Of a stretch of DNA of 32,671 bases, positions 10,478 through 18,420 are shown in pieces. The notes under the pieces were generated by a model. It saw nothing but the letters and a program-made list of their open reading frames with translations, was not told where the DNA came from and did no database searches. A program made the translations under genes and the position numbers. The stretch's first letter is position 1. The number at the start of each line of letters is the position of its first letter. The DNA is from Myxococcus guangdongensis. GTDB taxonomy: Bacteria; Myxococcota; Myxococcia; Myxococcales; Myxococcaceae. Location of the stretch: assembly GCF_024198255.1 (NCBI RefSeq), contig NZ_JAJVKW010000029.1, positions 1-32,671 on the forward strand. The letters run 5' to 3'.

Positions 10478-11281
10478 CTCCAGCCACGTCTTGGTGAAGA
10501 TGTTGGGGCTGAGCGGCGCCAGCTCCACCTCGTCGTAGCGGACGGTGAGCTGCGTGCCCTCGGCCTCCTCCACCTCGAGCACTTCGCGCATCAGGTACAC
10601 CGGCCGGTTCTCCGCGGCCGGGTCCAGAATCTTCTGGTAGCCGCGGATGACGTCGGTGCGCAGCGTCCGGCCCGAGGGCGCGTAGCCCACGCGCTTGACG
10701 ATGTTGTAGTCGGGGTCCACCCAGACACGCAGCTGCGGGAAGGACGCCTCCATGCCCGGGCGCACCTTGAGGAACAGCTTGCGGAACTTCGTGCCCGCCG
10801 CCGTCTCCTCGCCCTCGTCCTGCACCTCGTAGGTCTCCAACAGGTGCGAGCGGTCGAAGTCCTCCTCGCAGGAGATGGTGTTGACGATGTTGCCGCGCGA
10901 GGTGGTGCGCTGCCAGTGGCCCACGGACGGGTCGTACTCCCACAGGTTGCGGCCGATGCGCAGGTATCCGCCACCCGCCATGTTGCGCGGCTTGGTGATG
11001 TAGATGAGCAGGTCCTTCGACGAGTCCCGGCGGAACACCAGCATCTCCAGCAGCGCCTCGGTGCCGTCCTTGCGCTTCTCGCGCAGGCGCACCGTGCTCT
11101 TGAAGTCGCTCTTGAGCGCCATGCGCGCATCCACCCGCCGAATCACCTCCTCGGCGGACACGGCGGCCTTCGACTCCGCGGCCTTCGGCTCGGCGGCCTT
11201 CTCTTCCTTCGGCGCCGCCGGGGCCAGGGGCGCGAGCGACAGGGCGAACATCACGGCGAGACGGCGGATGGACGTCTGCAT
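10463..11281 (-). CDS. LolA-like outer membrane lipoprotein-sorting protein
   Basis: A 272-residue exported protein. ATG at 11281 was chosen because it gives a basic-hydrophobic signal peptide (MQTSIRRLAVMFALSLAPLA) and overlaps the upstream stop codon as TGATG. An Ala/Lys/Glu-rich linker follows, then a domain with the pattern of the uncharacterised LolA-like family (outer membrane lipoprotein-sorting protein): KSTVRLREKR, DLLIYITKPRNMAGGGYLRIG, NLWEYDPSVG, VWVDPDYNIVKRV. Family members are periplasmic beta-fold carriers thought to bind lipid or lipoprotein acyl chains. It is the last gene of an operon with two FtsX-like permeases, the usual partnership for this family, so it probably accepts a substrate extracted from the inner membrane. 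The substrate is unknown; a role in peptide or lipopeptide export is possible only by proximity to the NRPS. Confidence 0.85.
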   Translation of the reverse strand: MQTSIRRLAVMFALSLAPLAPAAPKEEKAAEPKAAESKAAVSAEEVIRRVDARMALKSDFKSTVRLREKRKDGTEALLEMLVFRRDSSKDLLIYITKPRNMAGGGYLRIGRNLWEYDPSVGHWQRTTSRGNIVNTISCEEDFDRSHLLETYEVQDEGEETAAGTKFRKLFLKVRPGMEASFPQLRVWVDPDYNIVKRVGYAPSGRTLRTDVIRGYQKILDPAAENRPVYLMREVLEVEEAEGTQLTVRYDEVELAPLSPNIFTKTWLEGRFR

Positions 11282-12585
11282 CACAGGGACTCCATGGCGG
11301 ACCGAGGTGTCAGCGAGGCGGCACGCGCCGCCGGAATGAGGGTGGCGAGCCCCGCCCCCAAGGTGACGAGCACCACGGCGAGGACGCACAGCCCCAGGTT
11401 GGGTGTCAGGGGCAAGGTGCCACTGAAGAACAGGTTGGAGATCTCTTCATGCAAGGGCACCGCTCCGCGCAGCGTCACGCACAGCACCGAGGACACCACC
11501 ACGCCCAGCGCCGAGCCCACGAAGCCCAGCAGCAGCCCCTCCGTCATGAAGAGGGCCACCACGCCGCGGCGCTGCATGCCCATGGCGCGCAGGGTGCCAA
11601 TCTCCCGTGTGCGCTCACGCACCGCGACGCTGAGCGCCACGAAGAGGCCCATCACCACCAGCACCAGCACCACCAGGCTCACCAGCACCGCCAGCGCCGT
11701 CAGGCCCAGCGTGACGAAGGACATGAACGAGGACTCGTCCTCCCACGTGCTGACGTCCAGCTTCTGGCCTCGCCAACCCTCGCGCAGGAGCAGCATCTGC
11801 TTCTCGGCGTAGGACTGGTTCGCGGCGGGCAGCACGTCGAAGCCCGCGCCGCGCAGGGAGTCGCGCAGCGAGGTGCCCAGCGCGTCCACGTCCACCGGCG
11901 TGTCACCGCACACCACCTGGAGCACACCCGCCGAGCCCGGCTTGAAGCCGTCCAATTCGCGCAGCGTCTCGTTGGAGACGAGCAGGCCCGCGGACTCGCC
12001 CAGCAGGCCCGCCTTCTCGGTGATGGCCACCACCTCCACGTCCAGCGCGTTGCGACGGCCTCCGCCCACCGGCTGGGCGAAGAGCGTGGCCAGGTCCCCC
12101 GTCTTCACCTTGAGCCGCTCGGCCAGCGTGGTGGACACGGCCAGGGTGCGCGGCCGCGCGAGGTCCTCCAACCGGCCGGACGCCACCCGGAAGCGCGCCA
12201 GGGAGTTCTTCTCGCTCGCCACATCCATGCCCACCAGGAAGGAGCCCGTTCGGCGCCGCCCCGCGCCCGCGAGCGCGAAGCTGCGGCCTCGCTCTCGCAG
12301 GTAGCAGCCTTGCGGCACCTGGGGCTCCAACACGCCGCGCACCTTGCCGGCGTCGCCCACCACCGGCGCGATCGAGTCCGGGTGGACCTTGAAGAAGCCG
12401 CCCACGTTGAGGTCACCCGTGAGGAACGTGGTGACGGCCTCGCGCTGGGCCGTGGCCACGCCGGCCGCCAGCGACGACACCGCGACGATGACCCCGCTGG
12501 CCGCGGCGGTGATGCCCAACAACAGGAGCACCCGCTCCCGGTGGGCGAAGAGGTTTCGCAGCGCCAGATGCAGAAGGGAAAACAT
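11281..12585 (-). CDS. ABC transporter permease, FtsX/MacB (LolC/E-like) family
   Basis: 434 residues with the MacB/LolE topology. One N-terminal transmembrane helix (about 18-40) follows the motif LALRNLFAHRERVLL. A periplasmic core spans about 45-295, then three C-terminal helices follow (about 300-330, 350-375, 400-425), with REIGTLRAMGMQRRGVVALFMTEGLLLG between the first two, the hallmark of the FtsX fold. It ends in SLTPRSAMESL, resembling the P-x-x-A-L/M end common in the family. The ATG lies 4 nt after the stop of the upstream permease gene, whose last codons supply a GGAGG ribosome site; its own stop overlaps the next start (TGATG). Members work as mechanotransmitters with a LolD/MacB-type ATPase, but none is encoded beside it. 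Confidence 0.9.
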   Translation of the reverse strand: MFSLLHLALRNLFAHRERVLLLLGITAAASGVIVAVSSLAAGVATAQREAVTTFLTGDLNVGGFFKVHPDSIAPVVGDAGKVRGVLEPQVPQGCYLRERGRSFALAGAGRRRTGSFLVGMDVASEKNSLARFRVASGRLEDLARPRTLAVSTTLAERLKVKTGDLATLFAQPVGGGRRNALDVEVVAITEKAGLLGESAGLLVSNETLRELDGFKPGSAGVLQVVCGDTPVDVDALGTSLRDSLRGAGFDVLPAANQSYAEKQMLLLREGWRGQKLDVSTWEDESSFMSFVTLGLTALAVLVSLVVLVLVVMGLFVALSVAVRERTREIGTLRAMGMQRRGVVALFMTEGLLLGFVGSALGVVVSSVLCVTLRGAVPLHEEISNLFFSGTLPLTPNLGLCVLAVVLVTLGAGLATLIPAARAASLTPRSAMESL

Positions 12586-12589
12586 CGCC

Positions 12590-14635
12590 TCAGTCCTCCC
12601 TCTTTCGCATCGCCACCGCCGGAGGCACCGCGCTGCCCCGCCACGCGGGCACCAGCGACGCCACCACCACCACGGCCACCACGCCCAGCCACACCCCCAG
12701 CCCCTGTCCCCACGACAGCCGGGGCATCAACACCGGCCCGCCCATGAAGAACTGGAGCGCCTCGTCCGTGACCAAGATGCCGTCCCCCATCGACCCGAAC
12801 AGGAGCAGCGCGGAGAGCGCCATGCCCACGCCCGCGCCCAGCCCTCCCAACAGCAGCCCCTCCATCAGCAGCGAGCCGAACACGTCCCGCCGCTGCATGC
12901 CCACCGCGCGCATCGTCCCCACCTCACCCACGCGCTCCTGCGCGAGCAGCAGCAGCGTGCCCGCGGAGACCAGCACCACGAACAGACACAGCATCACCGA
13001 GAAGGCCAGCAGCACCACCCGCGTCATGCCCACCACGCCGCTGATGAAGCCGCCCGCCGCCTCCCAGTCCACGGTGGCCAGCGGCACCGAGGCGCTCGTG
13101 CCCTGTTGCACCACGACCTCGGCCACCCGCACGGGGTCCGCGTCCGGCGCCACCACCACCGCGGCCTGGAGCACGCTGCCTCCGCGCAGCTCCGTCGCGG
13201 AGAAGGTGTCCGGCCAAGCGCGGGCGCGCGGGAAGTCGGGGATGTTCGTCGTGCGCGTGGGCACCGTCTCCACCTCCACCACCGTGGCGGGCTTGAGCTG
13301 GTCCACCTCCGCCTCCGCCAGGAAGTCGAGCCCCAGCGACTGGGCGTCTCGCTTCGCCTCCTCCACCATGTCCGGCGACAGGCGCCCGGACAGGTAGCGC
13401 GCGCTGACCAGGTCCATCAGGCTCAGCGTGTTGACGCGGCTCGTGTCCCCGCCGAGCCCCCGGAAGCGATACGTGCCCCACACCTTGAGCGGCACGCCGT
13501 TGACGAGCGAGTCCAACCCCTTGAGCACCACCGTGTCCCCGGGCTTCACGCGGTACAGCGGCAACAGGGGCGCCAGCTCCGCGTAGAAGACCTGGTGACG
13601 GGTGGCGAAGTTTCCGTCCTCCAACTTCAGGAACTCTCGCCACAGGGCCTCCGGCTCGCCCTCGTGACCCAGGACACGCTCGAGCACCGCGCGCGCGGCC
13701 TCGGAGCGCTCCGCGTCCACGCGGGCCAGCAGGTCCGGCAGCTCCGCCTGCGCGCGCTCCACCAGCGTGCGCAGGCGCTCGTCCTCGGCGAGCAGCGCGC
13801 CCCGGTCCAGCTCCCGCTTCAGCTCATCCAGCCGCGCGGCCACCGGCAGCTTGAAGCGCTGCTCGTAGAGGCCGTGCCCCAACAGCAGCCCCCGGTGGCC
13901 CTCGGGCGGCAAACTGCCCGTCACCATCTCGAAGCGGGGGAAGGCGCGCGCGAACTGGGTCAGGTCGCTGCCCAGGTACTCGATGTCGATGGACTCGCCC
14001 TCGCCCACCTGCCGGGCGACGTGGTTCTCCAGGTACTCGAGCGCCACCAGCGGCTCGGCGCGGAAGCGCTCCCAGAAGTCGGGCTTCGTCGTCTCCGCCA
14101 ACGCCGCGCGGTCCATGCGCGCCTCGTCCGCGGTGAGGAAGGCCTCCGTCTGACGGTCGGCGTCGCGCGCCACGTCGCGCAGCGTGCGCTCCAAATCGGT
14201 CGCCAACCGCATGAGCCGCGCGTTGCGCTCGGGCGAGGGGAGCTGACGGGCCACGGCGCGCGCGGTGGAGAGCTTGTCGTCCAGGTAGTTGCCACGGAAC
14301 GTCGCGGCCATGCCCACCTCGAGCGGCACGACGTCCTGGACACCCGGTGTCTGTCGCAACCGGGTCTCGAGTGACGGGTAGTCGGGCAGCGGCACCAGCA
14401 CCGGCGCGCCCGTGGGGCCCGTCACCACCACGGCCTTCTCGGAGGACTGGGAGTTGTAGACGAGGAAGTGCCCCGCGCCGCTCTCGATGACGCTGCGCTG
14501 GGTGCCCTCGGAGATGCCGGCCACCATCGCGAGCCCCAACGCGAGCAGCAGCGCCGAGCCGAGCGCGAGCAAGGCGACCACCCAGCTCCGAGGCCGGGCC
14601 ACGACGCTCTGAAGCGCGAAGGACAGCAACGTCAC
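12590..14635 (-). CDS. ABC transporter permease, FtsX/MacB family, enlarged periplasmic domain
   Basis: 681 residues from a GTG at 14635. This start has a good ribosome site (GAGGAG, 6 nt upstream) and begins directly at the family motif LLSFALQSVVARPRSW; extending further upstream gives only Arg/Ser-rich non-coding-like sequence. One N-terminal helix (about 16-37) is followed by an unusually long periplasmic part (about 40-545) with a charged, probably helical stretch near 140-330, then three helices. The FtsX signature GEVGTMRAVGMQRRDVFGSLL lies between the first two. It is the first gene of a three-gene operon and probably forms a heterodimer with the next permease, like LolC/LolE. Substrate unknown. 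Confidence 0.88.
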   Translation of the reverse strand: MTLLSFALQSVVARPRSWVVALLALGSALLLALGLAMVAGISEGTQRSVIESGAGHFLVYNSQSSEKAVVVTGPTGAPVLVPLPDYPSLETRLRQTPGVQDVVPLEVGMAATFRGNYLDDKLSTARAVARQLPSPERNARLMRLATDLERTLRDVARDADRQTEAFLTADEARMDRAALAETTKPDFWERFRAEPLVALEYLENHVARQVGEGESIDIEYLGSDLTQFARAFPRFEMVTGSLPPEGHRGLLLGHGLYEQRFKLPVAARLDELKRELDRGALLAEDERLRTLVERAQAELPDLLARVDAERSEAARAVLERVLGHEGEPEALWREFLKLEDGNFATRHQVFYAELAPLLPLYRVKPGDTVVLKGLDSLVNGVPLKVWGTYRFRGLGGDTSRVNTLSLMDLVSARYLSGRLSPDMVEEAKRDAQSLGLDFLAEAEVDQLKPATVVEVETVPTRTTNIPDFPRARAWPDTFSATELRGGSVLQAAVVVAPDADPVRVAEVVVQQGTSASVPLATVDWEAAGGFISGVVGMTRVVLLAFSVMLCLFVVLVSAGTLLLLAQERVGEVGTMRAVGMQRRDVFGSLLMEGLLLGGLGAGVGMALSALLLFGSMGDGILVTDEALQFFMGGPVLMPRLSWGQGLGVWLGVVAVVVVASLVPAWRGSAVPPAVAMRKRED

Positions 14636-14801
14636 TGGAGACTCCTCGCGATGCGGACCCTGCACCCTCGCCTCAGCGCGGCGGGCGGGCGTCCTCGACC
14701 GGACGTGGAGCCTCGGACGATAGAGAACCCACCCGGGCGATACAAGCCATGCACTCCGCCCGGTTGCGCGACGCGAGACGACCGGACCAAGCTGCGAGTG
14801 A

Positions 14802-16292
14802 ATGTCGGCCACCCCCAGCCCCTCCCTCGCGCAGTCGGTCCACTTCTGGGCACGCAACGCCGCGAACGAGTCCGCGCTCCTGCGCGCCTCGCTCCGCCTG
14901 GGCCTCTTCGACGCACTGCCGGTGGAGGGCACCACCACCGCGTGTTCGCTCGACGCCCTGGCCACCGCGACGAAGAGCTCGCCCCGAGGGCTCAGAGCCC
15001 TGCTCGAGCTGCTGGTCTGCCTGGGCTACGCGTCCCTCGATGACACGCGCCGCTTCGCCCTGGCGCGTCATGCCGCGACGTTCCTTCGCGACGCCTCCTT
15101 CCTCGAGCGGCTGCGCGCCGAGCTGCCCTGGTGGGGCCCCCTGTCCCTGCTCGACGAGGCGGTGAAGCGAGGCGAGCCCGTGGAGCACGAGGGCCAGCGC
15201 TGGGACGTGCTCGGGCACTGCCGCGCGCTGTTCCTGGAGGGCACGCGGGCCGAGTCGGCGCTCACGGGCGCGCAGGACTTCTTCGACCGCTTCGCCCGGA
15301 GCGGCGCGCGCACACAGGTGCTCATCACCGCGGGGAGGATGGGGCTGCTGGAGCTGCTCGCGGCCGCTCCGCGCACGATGCCGGAGCTGGGCGCGGCCAC
15401 GTACCTGAGCACGACAGGGCTGCGCGTCGTGGTGGAGGTGCTGGAGAAGCTGGGGCTCGTGACGCGCGAGGGTGAGGCCTTCGGGCTGAGCACGGAGGCG
15501 AAGCGGCTGCTCGACGGCAAGGCGCTGGCGTACCTGGTGCGCTCGCTCAGCGTGTCCGCGCAGTACACCGAGGCGCTGGGCCGGCTGGACGAGACGGTGC
15601 GCGAGGAGCGCTTCATCCTGGACCTGAAGGACCCGGAGGTGAGCCGGCGCTTCTACGCGGACAACTCCAACCAGATTACGGCGGTGTTCGCGTCGCACTT
15701 CCAGCTCAGTCGCAAGGCGGCCACCACGCTCGCGAAGGCCCACCCGCTGGAGGGCGCGGCGGTGCTGGACATCGGCACGGGCTCGGGCGTGTGGGGCGCG
15801 GCCTTCGCTCGCGCGACCCCCACCACGCAGGTCACCTACTTCGACCAGGGCGTGGTGCTGGAGCAGGTGAAGACGAACCTGGCGCGGCTCCAGGTGGCGG
15901 ACCGCGCGCGCTTCTGGCCTGGGGACTTGTTCACCCACGACTTCGGCGAGGCCGCCTTCGACGTCATCATCCTTCCCCAGGTCTTGAACGTGCTCAGGCC
16001 GGAGAGCCTGCCCGGGTTGTTCGCGCGCGTCGCCCGAGCGCTCAAGCCCGACGGCGTGCTGCTCATCGCCGAGTACGTCTTGAACGAGCGGCGCGACGGC
16101 CCGCTGGACCACCTGTACTTCGGCCTGCGTCGGTTCATGACCAACGAGGGGGATTTGCTGTCCGCCTCCGAGTACGGGCAGCTCTTGCAGGCGGTGGGGC
16201 TGTCCTCGTCCGTCTGCATCCCGCTGCCCACGCAGGAGATGATTCTGGCGGCCCGGCCCGGCGTGGCGTTGCCCTCCCGACTGGCGGACTGA
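14802..16292 (+). CDS. SAM-dependent methyltransferase-like protein with two winged-helix segments
   Basis: 496 residues. The N-terminus (about 10-110) looks like the winged-helix dimerisation domain of small-molecule O-methyltransferases (ANESALLRASLRLGLFDAL). A second such segment lies at about 160-235 (LITAGRMGLLELLAAAPRTM, LSTTGLRVVVEVLEKLGLV). The C-terminal class I fold has motif I VLDIGTGSGVWG at about 325 and VLLIAEYVLNERRDG near 425. In plant/actinobacterial-type O-methyltransferases a catalytic His sits in a VLHDW-like motif; the matching stretch here reads LPQVLNVL, without His. The protein may therefore methylate by another mechanism, act on a different atom, or, like RdmB, use SAM for another chemistry. 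A paralogue of nearly the same length lies at 19610-21097. The ATG has only a weak ribosome site. It diverges from the Lol-like operon across 166 bp. Confidence 0.85.
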   Translation: MSATPSPSLAQSVHFWARNAANESALLRASLRLGLFDALPVEGTTTACSLDALATATKSSPRGLRALLELLVCLGYASLDDTRRFALARHAATFLRDASFLERLRAELPWWGPLSLLDEAVKRGEPVEHEGQRWDVLGHCRALFLEGTRAESALTGAQDFFDRFARSGARTQVLITAGRMGLLELLAAAPRTMPELGAATYLSTTGLRVVVEVLEKLGLVTREGEAFGLSTEAKRLLDGKALAYLVRSLSVSAQYTEALGRLDETVREERFILDLKDPEVSRRFYADNSNQITAVFASHFQLSRKAATTLAKAHPLEGAAVLDIGTGSGVWGAAFARATPTTQVTYFDQGVVLEQVKTNLARLQVADRARFWPGDLFTHDFGEAAFDVIILPQVLNVLRPESLPGLFARVARALKPDGVLLIAEYVLNERRDGPLDHLYFGLRRFMTNEGDLLSASEYGQLLQAVGLSSSVCIPLPTQEMILAARPGVALPSRLAD

Positions 16293-16332
16293 GCACGCGC
16301 CGCGTCAGGCGGAGGGATTTCACGGCCTCTTG

Positions 16333-16388
16333 CTTGCTCGTGGCGCGCCACCCCGACTACCGTTCGGACTCCCTCGCGTTCGAGCAAG
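16333..16388. repeat. 8-bp inverted repeat flanking the desaturase promoter
   Basis: CTTGCTCG at 16333-16340 and its perfect reverse complement at 16381-16388 are separated by 40 bp. The arms lie on either side of the candidate -10. This spacing is about four DNA turns and would suit a dimeric regulator looping the promoter, but chance cannot be excluded for 8 bp. Confidence 0.35.
16334..16363 (+). promoter_or_regulatory. Candidate promoter of the desaturase gene
   Basis: TTGCTC at 16334-16339 and TACCGT at 16358-16363 are 18 bp apart, giving a leader of about 36 nt to the ATG at 16406. The -35 overlaps one arm of an 8-bp inverted repeat (16333-16340 with 16381-16388, CTTGCTCG/CGAGCAAG) that brackets the site and could be an operator. 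Assigned by eye only. Confidence 0.35.
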
Positions 16389-16405
16389 ACCCCTGAAAGG
16401 TCCTG

Positions 16406-17374
16406 ATGCGCGCCGCGCCGCAGCTCGACAGCCATGGCCCCCAGACCTCACCCGAGTCGGGCGAGCGGGGCGGGTCCATCGCCGCGAAGCTCCGTGGACG
16501 GTTCGCCCGGCGGGTGGCCTCGCTGGGTTATCACTCGCATTCCCTGCCAGGCGGCGTGGGACATCTCTTGTTTCACATCGGTCTCGGCGTGGGCGCGGCG
16601 TTCGGCACCGTGAGCCTGATGTCGATACATCCCTGGGCGGGCTGGGTGCTCTACCCGCTGGTGGCCTTCTTCATCGGCACCCGCTTCCGCGCGCTGGGCA
16701 ACATGCTGCACGAGGCCTGTCACGGCATGTTCGTGCGCGGCAAGCGCCGCAACCGCGCGCTCGGCCATCTGCTGGCCATCATCGACTGGACGGCGCTGGA
16801 GCCCTACACGCGCGAGCACTTCACGCACCACCTGCACCTGGGCGATGCGCAGAAGGATTTGGACTTCGCGCCCCGGCGCCGCTTCGGCTTCGCGGAGGCG
16901 GAACGGCCGTTCGTGAAGGACCACCTGCTGCGGCCCCTGACGCTGGTGCACCTGCCTGCGTTCCTCCGTCCGGTGCTCTTCCACCGCACGGACCCGTGGA
17001 CGGTGACGCTCGCGCGGTGGGGTTTCATCGCGGGGCTCGCGGCGCTGGCGCAGTGGGGCATCGGGTGGAAGGCGTTCGCCCTGTTCTATCTGGTGCCGTA
17101 CGTGGTGCCGTACCAGGTGATTCGCTACTGGTCGGACGCGGTGGACCACGCGGGCGTCATCGGCTCGGCGGATGAGTTCCAACGCTCGCGCAATCACATC
17201 TTCGCGTGGGGCTGGCTCAACCGGGTGCTCTTCCCCCGGCATGACCAGTACCACCTGACGCACCACCTGTTCCCCGCCGTCCCCACCGCGTTCCAGGGCC
17301 GCGTGCACCAGATGCTGCTGGAGGACGCGGACTACTCGGCGAGGGACCACTCCTTCTCCGCGCTGCTGCGGTAG
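16406..17374 (+). CDS. Membrane fatty acid desaturase / hydroxylase family protein
   Basis: 322 residues with the three histidine boxes of the membrane di-iron desaturase family: HEACH (102-106), HFTHH (138-142) and HLTHH (283-287), the last followed by LFPAVP. Hydrophobic pairs lie near 52-95 and 205-245. These residues bind two irons in the cytosolic face of the inner membrane, and the enzyme would insert a double bond or hydroxyl into an acyl chain with O2 and an electron donor. The ATG at 16406 has AAAGG 5 nt upstream. It stands alone on the + strand between two minus-strand operons. It could modify membrane lipids or an acyl/amino-acid building block of the NRPS product; the sequence does not decide between these. 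Confidence 0.9.
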   Translation: MRAAPQLDSHGPQTSPESGERGGSIAAKLRGRFARRVASLGYHSHSLPGGVGHLLFHIGLGVGAAFGTVSLMSIHPWAGWVLYPLVAFFIGTRFRALGNMLHEACHGMFVRGKRRNRALGHLLAIIDWTALEPYTREHFTHHLHLGDAQKDLDFAPRRRFGFAEAERPFVKDHLLRPLTLVHLPAFLRPVLFHRTDPWTVTLARWGFIAGLAALAQWGIGWKAFALFYLVPYVVPYQVIRYWSDAVDHAGVIGSADEFQRSRNHIFAWGWLNRVLFPRHDQYHLTHHLFPAVPTAFQGRVHQMLLEDADYSARDHSFSALLR

Positions 17375-17490
17375 CGACGCCGAAGCGGCTCGCTCCCGCC
17401 GCCGCACCCACGGACCCATCGGGCCGGGCACGCGCGGACCGCGCCACCCTCCATCGCCGAGCGCAAGTGGGCGGACCGCGCTCAAATGCA

Positions 17491-17523
17491 AAAGCCCCGG
17501 CCCCATGAAGGGACCGAGGCTTT
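17491..17523 (-). terminator. Intrinsic terminator of the LysM gene
   Basis: Arms 17491-17504 and 17510-17523 enclose a 5-base loop. Read on the minus strand, all 14 positions pair (two as G-U), and the stem is followed by TTTT. It lies 28 bp after the stop of the LysM gene. On the + strand the two wobble positions become C-A mismatches, so it is weaker for the desaturase transcript, though it may still serve both. Confidence 0.75.
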
Positions 17524-17551
17524 CTGAAGCATCGCCGGTGTGGGCCGGGAG

Positions 17552-18241
17552 CTAGTTGATGGGCATGAAGACCTTGAAGCCGCTGCGACCGTTGTTGGTC
17601 GTGTTGCGCTCGATGAAGTCGCTCGCCGTCGTGTGGCCGTCGCCCATGGTGATGGCGGTGTGGCCGTAGATGCTGCCCAGGCGCGTGGAGGTCTTCTCCC
17701 ACGTGAGCACGAGGCCCGGAATCTTCAGCGCCTCTTCCAGCGACATGTTGACCTGGCGGAACTTGTCGCGCGGCAGGTTGTTGTCGATCTGATTGCCGTT
17801 GCCCGACACGCCGATGCCGTACGCGTTGCGGATGGCGCGACTGACGCCCGTGGCGCACAGGCCCTGGCTGTTGTAGCCGCCCATGCCCATCGCCGCGCGG
17901 CGCGCGGACTCAGCCAGACGACGCATGCCCGTCGACGCGTTGCTGGGACCCGCGCCCGTCGGGCCACCCACGTCCTCGCCGCCGCCCGTCGGACGACGAC
18001 CGCCCGGACGGAAACCCTGACGCGAGCCACTCGGCTCGAAGGTGTCCTTGCCGGAGTAGCCCACCTTCAGGGACGCGCCCGTGAAGATGAGGTCGCGGTT
18101 CGCGATGTTGTTGTCGCGCGCCAGCTTGTCGACGGTGGTGCCGAACCGAGCCGCCAGCTTCGTGAGCGTGTCGCCACGCTGAATCACGTAGTCCTTGGGG
18201 GTCGTACGGCGCTCGCGAGGATTGATCCGGTAGTTGGCCAT
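17552..18241 (-). CDS. LysM-domain protein with C-terminal Cys/His (peptidase-like) domain
   Basis: 229 residues. The ATG at 18241 is preceded by CAGGAG. Residues 17-60 are a LysM peptidoglycan-binding repeat (YVIQRGDTLTKLAARFGTT). A Gly/Pro/Arg-rich linker spans 61-105. The C-terminal part has GLCATGVSRAIRNAYG with Cys129 and later IYGHTAITMGDG with His194. This order fits an NlpC/P60- or CHAP-like cysteine hydrolase of cell-wall peptides, but the family is inferred from motif shape only. No signal peptide is present, so it would need a dedicated exporter, act after lysis, or act inside. It lies in its own unit, 179 bp after the aminotransferase gene, and ends at a strong terminator. Confidence 0.75.
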   Translation of the reverse strand: MANYRINPRERRTTPKDYVIQRGDTLTKLAARFGTTVDKLARDNNIANRDLIFTGASLKVGYSGKDTFEPSGSRQGFRPGGRRPTGGGEDVGGPTGAGPSNASTGMRRLAESARRAAMGMGGYNSQGLCATGVSRAIRNAYGIGVSGNGNQIDNNLPRDKFRQVNMSLEEALKIPGLVLTWEKTSTRLGSIYGHTAITMGDGHTTASDFIERNTTNNGRSGFKVFMPIN

Positions 18242-18363
18242 AAAAGCTCCTGCCCTATTCTCGGGGTTCCCTTGGCTGAGTTGCTGTGCGCCTCCCAATT
18301 CTCTGCCTGTTTACAAAATTGTGAGATTTCTACCCGGGCTGTAGAGGAGTCCCGGTCTCCCAG

Positions 18364-18395
18364 GGCGAATTCAAGACGGAGAGTGATAATTCGCC
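18364..18395. repeat. 8-bp inverted repeat between aminotransferase and LysM genes
   Basis: GGCGAATT (18364-18371) and AATTCGCC (18388-18395) with a 16-base spacer lie in the A+T-richer gap between the two minus-strand genes. There is no T tract. It may be an operator for the LysM gene or a weak 3' hairpin for the aminotransferase message. Confidence 0.35.
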
Positions 18396-18420
18396 GGCCG
18401 TATTCACTCGGAGCGATGAC

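Noticed and set aside
14636..14801. Promoter hexamers (TTGTAT/TCTATC) for the Lol-like operon in the divergent gap
   Set aside because: Spacing of only 15 bp and weak -10; not reported as a feature.
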